The translations under genes and the position numbers were made by a program. Shown here piece after piece: positions 30,038 through 34,678 of a stretch of DNA of 34,678 nt (positions are counted from its first letter, which is position 1; each line of letters begins with the position of its first letter). Source of the DNA: a virus. The DNA lies in IMG/VR virus record IMGVR_UViG_3300042475_001358, positions 1 through 34,678 of that record. One strand, written 5' to 3'. The notes under the pieces are model-generated. The model made no database searches. It was not told where the DNA came from and worked only from the letters and a program-made list of their open reading frames with translations.

Positions 30038-30677
30038 GCTCGGTCCTGCTGTCGTAATCAAACGACGTCGTGTCTCCCAGCCTCCACTTGGCGGTGTTCT
30101 CCACGCGATACTTGGTCGTGCATACGCGGTAGTCGGCCTGCGACATCACCCTGGGGGCGAGCGACGGGTCAATGAACGTGCATCGGTTGTTCGGCTGCAG
30201 TGCGAACTGGCCATTGTCCAGGCGCAGCACGTTGAAGCTTTTGTGCTCGTCCGGGCTCTCGGCGAAGCCGAAGTCGGGGATGCGCGGATCCGGGTTGCAG
30301 TTGTCCAGCGTGAACATGTACTCGCCGGGGTGCTTCTCACCGTCCTTGCCGAAGAACTCGCAGCGCAGGCCGGCGAGCAGCGGCTTGTGGATCAGCTCGA
30401 CGTGGTAGCTCATCGCATCCCAGATCTGCAGCATGTCCAAGGGCATGAGCTCGTCATCCTCGATACCTTCGTGCCACACGAAGGCACTAATCGGCAGCTT
30501 GTCGAACAAGGCGCCGGTCTCGGGGATGTAGGTCTCGAAGCGAAACGCCTCACCTCGGATCGACTTCACCGAGCACCACACGCCCTCGACCAGGTCGTTG
30601 TAGCCCTGCTTGTGGTCGTAGAGAAACGACTTGCGGATGAAGACCTTGATGGGCGGAAGCGGGCACACGAAGCTCAT
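30030..30677 (-). CDS. Conserved phage protein of unknown function (215 aa)
   Basis: A beta-rich protein with strongly patterned segments: CPLPPIKVFIRKSFLYDHKQ, EGVWCSVKSIRGEAFRFETY and GALFDKLPISAFVW. Such conservation-like density suggests a globular enzyme or structural fold, and proteins of this look occur near terminase genes in other environmental phages, but I know no function. No catalytic motif is evident. It overlaps both neighbours by a few bases. Confidence 0.75.
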   Translation of the reverse strand: MSFVCPLPPIKVFIRKSFLYDHKQGYNDLVEGVWCSVKSIRGEAFRFETYIPETGALFDKLPISAFVWHEGIEDDELMPLDMLQIWDAMSYHVELIHKPLLAGLRCEFFGKDGEKHPGEYMFTLDNCNPDPRIPDFGFAESPDEHKSFNVLRLDNGQFALQPNNRCTFIDPSLAPRVMSQADYRVCTTKYRVENTAKWRLGDTTSFDYDSRTEHA

Positions 30678-31030
30678 AGCTTCACCACACTTCCCCAGAT
30701 GTTCTGGAGGGCTGCCGAATCGCTGCGCTGGCGCGCAAGCTTCGTGGCGTCTTTGGTGTGCGTGGAGCGCTCAGGGTATGCGCGCGGCATCTTGACCATT
30801 CTCACCTCGATCGGATCGTCTTCGGTGCGAGGCCTGCCGTAGAAGTACTGGCTGCCCACCCTTGCGTGCGGCTCGACCAAGCCCAGCTTGATCAGCGCGC
30901 GAATGTGCTTGCTTGCGGTCGGGCGCGAGATCGCGAAGTGCTTCGCAATCTGCAGGTTGCTCTGCGGGTTCTTGAGCGACAGGATGCGGTCAAGAACCAT
31001 CTTCTCCATGTGTGTTGGCTCTGTTTTCAT
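30674..31030 (-). CDS. Winged-helix DNA-binding regulator (118 aa)
   Basis: Residues 10-60 read as a winged helix: VLDRILSLKNPQSNLQIAKH, then recognition helix FAISRPTASKHIRALIKLGLV with a following wing (GSQYFYGRPR). This resembles MarR/ArsR-type N-terminal halves. The C-terminal 55 residues are basic and probably flexible. ATG at 31030 has AAAGGA upstream. It is a candidate regulator of the motif promoters, inferred only from fold and location. Confidence 0.75.
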   Translation of the reverse strand: MKTEPTHMEKMVLDRILSLKNPQSNLQIAKHFAISRPTASKHIRALIKLGLVEPHARVGSQYFYGRPRTEDDPIEVRMVKMPRAYPERSTHTKDATKLARQRSDSAALQNIWGSVVKL

Positions 31031-31040
31031 GCTCGTCCTT

Positions 31041-31199
31041 TCAGAATGGAGCGAGGCCGACCGTCTCGGCCTGCTTGCGTTTGCTGACCTTCTTCGGTTG
31101 CGGCGGCTTGGCCAGACGCCCGTAGGCGTCGTACTGGAACCGGAAGGGGTTGTTGGGGTTGTACTTGGGCCATGGCGGCAGCTTCTCGCTCGGCTGCAT
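31041..31199 (-). CDS. Small basic Pro/aromatic-rich protein (52 aa)
   Basis: Short chain with LPPWPKYNPNNPFRFQYDAY and a Lys/Arg-rich end. Its ATG shares one base with the stop of the preceding gene (TAATG), and it has no clear ribosome site of its own, so reinitiation is likely. The function is unknown. The length is close to that of the preceding small proline-rich gene. Confidence 0.55.
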   Translation of the reverse strand: MQPSEKLPPWPKYNPNNPFRFQYDAYGRLAKPPQPKKVSKRKQAETVGLAPF

Positions 31200-31378
31200 T
31201 ACAGGCTCGGCTTGTAGGGGATCGTCTGCTCGCCTGCGCGACTCGGGAGCTTCTCGAAGTCGGCCGAGCCTGGCCTGCGCGTGACGCGCTCGGTCTGGTA
31301 GGGCCGGAGCGGAAACAAGGGCGGGAACTGCGTGATCTTCGGTGGCTTGGGGCTTACAGCCGGTTTCTTGATTGCCAT
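31199..31378 (-). CDS. Small basic proline-rich protein (59 aa)
   Basis: A Lys/Pro-rich N-terminus (MAIKKPAVSPKPPKITQFPP) and polar tail. ATG at 31378 has GGAG about 7 nt upstream, and a good promoter with the variant motif lies 32 bp further up. This makes it the first gene of a small operon reading toward the terminase genes. No family is recognised. Confidence 0.6.
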   Translation of the reverse strand: MAIKKPAVSPKPPKITQFPPLFPLRPYQTERVTRRPGSADFEKLPSRAGEQTIPYKPSL

Positions 31379-31409
31379 GGTCGTCTCCATGTGGGTTGAT
31401 GATGTCGTT

Positions 31410-31439
31410 AGTATAACCAATGTGATACTTAGTTGTCAC
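31410..31439 (-). promoter_or_regulatory. Promoter with variant motif TATCACATTG
   Basis: -35 GTGACA (31434-31439), 18-bp spacer, -10 TATACT (31410-31415). The motif copy at 31418-31427 differs by one base and lies 2 bp before the -10. No terminator follows; the first gene starts at 31378. Confidence 0.65.
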
Positions 31440-31782
31440 ATATCCGATCGATGTACGCAGCGAGCAGCGCGCCTGCGCGTTGCAGATTCGCATCGTGCTG
31501 ATCGGGGCGCCCCATGTGCTTGCGCTTCCAGCGCTGGAACTCCCAGGTGAGCGACGCGTACTCGGCCGGGTGCTCCTTGCTCAGCCAGTCGATGCCCTCT
31601 CTGCAGGCCTTGAGCTCGAGGCTGCTGTAACCCGTGACCTCTTCGGTCTCAGCCATCTCGGGTAGCAGCCTTGCGAACATCGGACTGACCCTCGGGTAGT
31701 CGAGCTCGCGATCGACGCCAGACCAATCGTCGCTTGCGCACTGGCGTACAAGGTCAATGACCCAATCGGGTAGTTTGCTCAT
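31429..31782 (-). CDS. Small acidic hypothetical protein (117 aa)
   Basis: The protein is helical and Trp/Glu-rich: MSKLPDWVIDLVRQCASDDW, then a segment YSSLELKACREGIDWLSKEH, and a basic stretch RKHMGRPDQHD. ATG at 31782 is preceded by AGGGG. A longer frame opens upstream, but its first 19 residues overlap the promoter, so the shorter start is preferred. Function is unknown. Confidence 0.7.
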   Translation of the reverse strand: MSKLPDWVIDLVRQCASDDWSGVDRELDYPRVSPMFARLLPEMAETEEVTGYSSLELKACREGIDWLSKEHPAEYASLTWEFQRWKRKHMGRPDQHDANLQRAGALLAAYIDRICDN

Positions 31783-31810
31783 TTTTCCCCTGAACTCACT
31801 AAGGAAGCGG

Positions 31811-31839
31811 AAGATAGGGAAACACTCGGCATTCCGCAA
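31811..31839 (-). promoter_or_regulatory. Promoter for the 31782 gene
   Basis: -35 TTGCGG (31834-31839), 17-bp spacer, -10 TATCTT (31811-31816). The palindrome at 31860-31873 is centred about 62 bp upstream of the expected start point, a typical activator position. Confidence 0.5.
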
Positions 31840-31859
31840 ACTGGTACGGTGAAGCTTCC

Positions 31860-31873
31860 ATCACAGGCGTGAT
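31860..31873. promoter_or_regulatory. Palindromic operator copy ATCACAGGCGTGAT
   Basis: A 14-bp sequence with perfect 5-bp arms, identical to 504-517 including its non-palindromic centre. It lies between divergent genes, 6 bp before the plus-strand ATG at 31879. It shares TATCAC/ATCAC arms with the recurrent motif. Confidence 0.45.
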
Positions 31874-31878
31874 TTCGC

Positions 31879-32097
31879 ATGGCTACTACAAAGAACGCGC
31901 CCTTGCGCAGAAAGCTCAAGGCGCCTGCTGGTCGGCGAAAGACGCTGCCCGCAACCGTCCTCCTCGGATGGACGTTCCACGACAGACCGGTGTCCTCGCT
32001 ACCCATGCGAACGCCCGAGGCTGTCCAGTCCAGGATCAGGATCTGGCGACGAAAGGGATACCGCGTCGCGACGATCGTGGAGTGGGACTTCATGTAG
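31879..32097 (+). CDS. Candidate plus-strand small basic protein (72 aa)
   Basis: If real, this is the only gene on the plus strand. The sequence is basic at first (MATTKNAPLRRKLKAPAGRR) and ends with a natural-looking AVQSRIRIWRRKGYRVATIV segment. The palindrome at 31860 sits at its 5' end. The ribosome site is weak (AGG, 11 nt away) and no clear promoter is seen. Its last 99 bp run into the end of a minus-strand gene, so one of the two frames may be shorter than drawn. Function is unknown. Confidence 0.45.
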   Translation: MATTKNAPLRRKLKAPAGRRKTLPATVLLGWTFHDRPVSSLPMRTPEAVQSRIRIWRRKGYRVATIVEWDFM

Positions 32098-32232
32098 CCG
32101 GCGCTCGATCTCCTCGGCGAACCGGATCAGGAACGCCGTTGAGTTGGGCATCGACCAGTGCGTGTAGCCGTTGCACGAGAAGTCCATTGCGCCCGAGGCT
32201 CGAGCGGCGCTGATGATGTCCTCTCGCTTCAT
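31999..32232 (-). CDS. Small phage protein, MKREDII type (77 aa)
   Basis: Begins MKREDIISAARASGAMDFSC and continues with an FLIRFAEEIERRLHE helix, a common form of short phage accessory proteins. ATG at 32232 has GGAG 8 nt upstream and overlaps the upstream stop. The last 30 residues are low-complexity and overlap the convergent plus-strand gene, so the natural C-terminus may have been lost or extended. Function is unknown. Confidence 0.65.
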   Translation of the reverse strand: MKREDIISAARASGAMDFSCNGYTHWSMPNSTAFLIRFAEEIERRLHEVPLHDRRDAVSLSSPDPDPGLDSLGRSHG

Positions 32233-32417
32233 CGCTTGTGCTCCCTGATGTGGCGGTCGGTCATGGAACGCTCGTACTCGAGCGCGGTCGGTAGTGCCCA
32301 TCGGCCGCACTTGTGGCACTGCCAGTTGATGCAGCCGGTCGGGTCGCGACGGATCGCGCCGCCCCCGTGCGTCCAGTCGCACCATGCGTCTACGAGTTTC
32401 TGGAGTAGCCACCTCAT
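32229..32417 (-). CDS. Small zinc-finger-like protein (62 aa)
   Basis: The chain contains CHKC followed 18 residues later by HIREH, a Cys2-His2-like arrangement (C-x2-C-x18-H-x3-H). The pattern CGRWALPTALEYERSMTDRH is familiar from short phage proteins of unknown role. ATG at 32417 overlaps the upstream stop. Zinc binding is inferred from residues; DNA or protein binding is undecided. Confidence 0.7.
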   Translation of the reverse strand: MRWLLQKLVDAWCDWTHGGGAIRRDPTGCINWQCHKCGRWALPTALEYERSMTDRHIREHKR

Positions 32418-32671
32418 GCCATGTCTCCCGCGGTGAGCTTCCAGTCATCGATCGGCGGCATCTCCGCGGCCGGCCGCTTGGGCAGCAGCAGCTCCTTGAT
32501 GTGCGCCGGCACCCTCGGCAGCGGCGCCCAGGCCACGGCCCAGTCTCCCCACGTTCCGATGACGCATACGCCACCGCCATTGAGCAGCAGCATCTTGACG
32601 CCCAGCGGTGGCGTGTCTTCGTGTGGCGTGCGCCACTGCGTGTGTCCTGCGAAATAGTCCTTCATGCTCAT
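32414..32671 (-). CDS. DUF551-like small protein (85 aa)
   Basis: The segment VCVIGTWGDWAVAWAPLPRV has the W.PLP signature of DUF551, a small beta domain frequent in phages and prophages with unknown function. ATG at 32671 overlaps the previous stop; ATG at 32665 is a close alternative. A polar tail follows (PAAEMPPIDDWKLTAGDMA). Confidence 0.65.
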   Translation of the reverse strand: MSMKDYFAGHTQWRTPHEDTPPLGVKMLLLNGGGVCVIGTWGDWAVAWAPLPRVPAHIKELLLPKRPAAEMPPIDDWKLTAGDMA

Positions 32672-32940
32672 AGTCCAAATGGGTTGTGAAAGTCGTACTG
32701 TCCTGTCTCCTCGGTCTTCGGCTTCACGGCGCTGTAGTACAACCTCCATGCGCCTTTCTTGAACCCTGGGCGCTTGTTGTAGAGCCTCTCAGGGTGAACC
32801 AGGTTGGCTTTGGCAAGCCTCCTCATGGACATCCGAATGCCGTCGGTGGACATGTTGAACTTGGCCGCAAGGTCGTAGACAGAGGCGGGGTTACGGCGCT
32901 GCTTGAGGTGCTGAAGAATCGCTTCTTGTCTTGGGTTCAT
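32668..32940 (-). CDS. Winged-helix protein B (90 aa)
   Basis: Helix-turn-helix VYDLAAKFNMSTDGIRMSMR with the preceding helix RQEAILQHLKQRRNPA, followed by a basic wing ending KKGAWRLYYSAV. It is clearly similar to the adjacent upstream gene (shared L..KF/HF..(S/T)T.G.R and KxGAW..YY). ATG at 32940 overlaps the upstream TGA by 4 bp. Probably a DNA-binding regulator formed by tandem duplication. Confidence 0.75.
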   Translation of the reverse strand: MNPRQEAILQHLKQRRNPASVYDLAAKFNMSTDGIRMSMRRLAKANLVHPERLYNKRPGFKKGAWRLYYSAVKPKTEETGQYDFHNPFGL

Positions 32941-33263
32941 TTCGATGTAGTTTCCTTTGCCTGGTAGTACCAGGCCCACGCGCCTCGCTTGCCGTTTGCC
33001 CACTTGAAGCGCAACTCCCTGGTGATCAGCCCGTGCGCGTCGAGAGCCTTCAGGTGCTTGCGTGCGCCCTCGGTCGTGCAGCCGAAGTGCGCAGACAGAT
33101 CGCGCAGTGAGCGGGGCTCGGTCAGGTGCCCGAGGTAGGCGCGCTCGGTCGGTGTCAGTGGCTTCGTCTTGCGGCGCACCTGCCTTACGATCGCCTCGAT
33201 CTGGTCTAGGTGACGACCAAGGCCGACGTTGTTGGCCATGCGCAGGATCTCGGTGCGAGTCAT
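32937..33263 (-). CDS. Winged-helix protein A (108 aa)
   Basis: The N-terminal 40 residues are helical (MTRTEILRMANNVGLGRHLD). The winged helix follows: LTPTERAYLGHLTEPRSLRD, recognition region HFGCTTEGARKHLKALDAHG, wing ending KRGAWAWYYQAKE. It is a paralogue of the next gene. ATG at 33263 has GGAG before it and overlaps the upstream stop by 4 bp. A role in regulating phage promoters is plausible but unproved. Confidence 0.75.
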   Translation of the reverse strand: MTRTEILRMANNVGLGRHLDQIEAIVRQVRRKTKPLTPTERAYLGHLTEPRSLRDLSAHFGCTTEGARKHLKALDAHGLITRELRFKWANGKRGAWAWYYQAKETTSK

Positions 33264-33577
33264 TGCTCCACCCCCTGCTTCACCAGGTGGCGCAGCTCGA
33301 CGGTCCTCGCGCACGAGCGCAGCGTCGACACGGTCGATCGCTTCATGAGCTCGATTGAGATCGCTACGAAGGTCTCGATCTCGGCGCGCTCTTCATCGCC
33401 CCAGCCGATCAGGTCGGCCACGCACGCTTTGAGCCGCGGATCCTTGAGCCTGGCCACCGCATCGGCGACGTACTCGAGATCCTCGCGCGGCAGCGCTGAG
33501 CGCTGACGCAGCAGCTCGTACATCCGGTCGGCTTGAGCAGCAACGAAGTCGGTGCCAGGCTTTGCTCGGGTCGTCAT
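33260..33577 (-). CDS. Helical hypothetical protein (105 aa)
   Basis: All-helical and charged, with the segment MYELLRQRSALPREDLEYVA and an Ala/Arg-rich middle. ATG at 33577 overlaps the upstream stop by 4 bp. No motif. It is part of the run of translationally coupled small genes from RusA to the zinc-finger-like gene. Confidence 0.65.
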   Translation of the reverse strand: MTTRAKPGTDFVAAQADRMYELLRQRSALPREDLEYVADAVARLKDPRLKACVADLIGWGDEERAEIETFVAISIELMKRSTVSTLRSCARTVELRHLVKQGVEQ

Positions 33578-33780
33578 GGCTTGTCGCCCCCCTCGTTCTT
33601 GTCCAGCCCGAACTCGCGCGCCAGCGCTTCAGCACGCTCGCGAAGTTTTGCGGTGAGCTCAACAAGCTCGACCGCGTGCTCGTGCAGCACCTCGAGCTGG
33701 ACGCGTAGCCGCTCGTGCGGTGGGGTGCGCTCGACCATGTCGTTGACCAGCACCCGCCTGGCCATCTCGAAGAAGTTCAT
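33574..33780 (-). CDS. Short coiled-coil protein (68 aa)
   Basis: MNFFEMARRVLVNDMVERTP is followed by a long helix with heptad leucines/valines (LEVLHEHAVELVELTAKLRE), probably a dimeric coiled coil. ATG at 33780 overlaps the RusA stop by 4 bp. Function is unknown. Confidence 0.65.
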   Translation of the reverse strand: MNFFEMARRVLVNDMVERTPPHERLRVQLEVLHEHAVELVELTAKLRERAEALAREFGLDKNEGGDKP

Positions 33781-34196
33781 GCCAGCACCCCCACTTCGAG
33801 CATCACGCGGCCTCCAGGCACCGGCTCGGTCCATTCGAACCGTTCGCGCCGGATGACCTTGCACGAGTCGTCTACCCACAAGCCCGCCAGAGTCAGCGCA
33901 TCGGCGCATTCCTTGCGCACGTTGTCGACGTCCCTCGCACGCCTGTCCGGTGGCGCCAGCAGCCAGGAGACCTCCAGAGGCCCTGTAAGCGGCAAACCGG
34001 TCAGCATTGACTGGTAGACCTCATTGCGGACCATCGAGCGGTACAGCCCCGCTTCTCGCGTCTTGTAGTGCCCGCCGGTCGTCGTGTGCTTGGTCGCGTG
34101 ATTGCCGGTCGGAGGCCAAGGCAGCTCCAACGACAGCGTCCGAACCATCCCGGAACCCAGTCCCGTTATTTCTTCTTGTTGATAATGAATTCTCAT
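33777..34196 (-). CDS. rusA: RusA-like Holliday junction resolvase (139 aa)
   Basis: The segment RARDVDNVRKECADALTLAG followed by LWVDDSCKVI carries the catalytic aspartates of RusA (D89, D91 and D109/D110) and the usual lysine (K95). The N-terminal LPWPPTGNHATKH matches the family start LPxPPxxNH. It cuts branched DNA during phage recombination or before packaging. ATG at 34196 has AGGA about 10 nt upstream and a promoter just above; an internal ATG at 34148 gives a length closer to classic RusA. It is the first gene of the small-gene operon. Confidence 0.9.
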   Translation of the reverse strand: MRIHYQQEEITGLGSGMVRTLSLELPWPPTGNHATKHTTTGGHYKTREAGLYRSMVRNEVYQSMLTGLPLTGPLEVSWLLAPPDRRARDVDNVRKECADALTLAGLWVDDSCKVIRRERFEWTEPVPGGRVMLEVGVLA

Positions 34197-34213
34197 TAGC
34201 AATTAGTCCTTTC

Positions 34214-34241
34214 TGTATAAGCATTGTGATATTTCAGCCAA
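34214..34241 (-). promoter_or_regulatory. Promoter with TATCACAATG upstream of rusA
   Basis: -35 TTGGCT (34236-34241), 16-bp spacer, -10 TATACA (34214-34219). The motif at 34222-34231 lies 2 bp before the -10. AAAGGA and the rusA start follow with no terminator between. Confidence 0.6.
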
Positions 34242-34268
34242 TCTTTCGAGGCCCTGTTTTTGACGACT

Positions 34269-34489
34269 TCACCCCTCCCTCAGCACTCACCCTCACCCTA
34301 TATAGGGGTGAGGGTGATGAGGGTGAACTGCCCCTCAGGCATTTGTCAGTTTCACCCTCATGTGCATAAGTAGGATAAGTCATTGATTTAATTCCAATTT
34401 CACCATAACACTCGTGAATCACCCTCAGCTCACCCTCAGGCAAGTGAGGGTGCCTAAAAAATAGTCACCCTCAGGGGGGGTGAGGGTGA
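34269..34489. repeat. Iteron-like cluster of TCACCCTCA / TGAGGGTGA
   Basis: This is a gene-free stretch (34242-34545). Eight perfect 9-bp copies are present: TCACCCTCA at 34287, 34352, 34420, 34430 and 34465, and TGAGGGTGA at 34309, 34318 and 34481. Degenerate copies lie at 34269 and 34445. Positions 34287-34317 form a near-perfect palindrome with 12-bp arms around TATATAG. A/T-rich blocks lie between and beside the repeats. It may be a replication origin or multi-site operator; part of it also works as a terminator-like hairpin. Confidence 0.75.
34456..34489 (-). terminator. Terminator-like hairpin built from two iterons
   Basis: On the minus strand, TCACCCTCA-CCCCCCC-TGAGGGTGA (9-bp arms) is followed by CTATTTTTT. 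It lies about 57 bp past the stop of the partial gene at the right edge, so it could end that transcript. Confidence 0.55.
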
Positions 34490-34545
34490 AAAACCTAGAA
34501 CGATCCTGCCTATTTTTTAAGCAAAACTCGACCACCAACACCGCT

Positions 34546-34678
34546 CTACTTCTCATCACTGTCGTCCTCCCCATAGGCCTCCCGCTGCTTCTTATCGTGG
34601 TTTGAAAGCAACACATCGCCCTGCAGCTCGAAGAACTCGGTCGCCTTCTCGGTGTACTTCCAGCCCGCTCTGGAGCCC
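34546..34678 (-). CDS. C-terminal end of an unidentified protein (partial)
   Basis: The frame enters from the right edge and ends at TAG 34546-34548, giving 44 visible residues. The segment GWKYTEKATEFFELQGDVLL reads as ordinary protein, and the tail is acidic (YGEDDSDEK), a feature of several DNA-replication and single-strand-binding proteins. Too little is visible to name it. An origin-like repeat cluster directly downstream makes a replication gene plausible. Confidence 0.6.
   Translation of the reverse strand, partial: GSRAGWKYTEKATEFFELQGDVLLSNHDKKQREAYGEDDSDEK

Noticed and set aside
34269-34489. Iteron cluster considered as a CRISPR array
   Set aside because: Units are only 9 bp, occur in both orientations and have irregular spacing.

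Overview
The window is a contiguous piece of a tailed, probably short-tailed (podovirus-like) bacteriophage genome. Nearly every gene is on the minus strand, so transcription runs from high to low coordinates. Support comes from a small and large terminase, a large P22-style portal, a scaffold, an N4-gp56-type major capsid protein, a tail adaptor, several fibre-type proteins, a lysis cassette with a nested Rz/Rz1 spanin pair, and ejection-type virion proteins. The spanins point to a Gram-negative host. The GC-rich coding, RusA and protein flavour suggest a proteobacterium, but the host cannot be fixed from this sequence. No integrase, tRNA, attachment site, IS element or CRISPR array is visible.

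Layout, in transcription order. (1) 34678-31041 is an accessory/early module. It holds the tail end of an unidentified gene, an iteron-like cluster of TCACCCTCA / TGAGGGTGA repeats, RusA, and a tightly overlapping run of small genes that includes two tandem paralogous winged-helix proteins, a zinc-binding protein and a DUF551-like protein. One candidate plus-strand gene lies at 31879. (2) 31030-27126 has another winged-helix regulator, conserved small genes and both terminase subunits. (3) 27123-20757 is the head module: portal, scaffold, capsid, decoration-like protein and tail adaptor. (4) 20747-11141 holds the tail nozzle-like protein, a large repeat-rich fibre, a triple LamG protein, a fibre with a self-cleaving S74 chaperone, and a Dps-like protein. 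(5) 11127-9341 is lysis. (6) 9233-1 holds ejection/internal virion proteins, a GNAT acetyltransferase, and a giant polyvalent protein with a metallopeptidase and a zeta-toxin-like kinase domain that runs off the left edge.

The most unusual content is regulatory. A 10-bp motif, TATCACAATG, occurs seven times exactly and once with one mismatch, always in the same orientation and always at or beside gene boundaries. In five cases it sits 2-3 bp upstream of a plausible -10 box. At three operon junctions (about 9.3, 24.9 and 29.7 kb) the order is: last stop codon, motif promoter, a leader of about 70-80 nt, an intrinsic terminator, then the next gene. This predicts either antitermination control of the phage operons or short terminated RNAs; two of the leaders carry anti-Shine-Dalgarno-like sequence. 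A related palindrome, ATCACAGGCGTGAT, occurs twice. One copy overlaps an extended -10 box just upstream of a small gene nested out of frame inside the polyvalent-protein gene. A second nested ORF in that gene has an excellent ribosome binding site.

All calls were made by reading the sequence and translations. No database search was possible. Start codons were moved from the longest open frame wherever a Shine-Dalgarno sequence and neighbour overlap argued for it.
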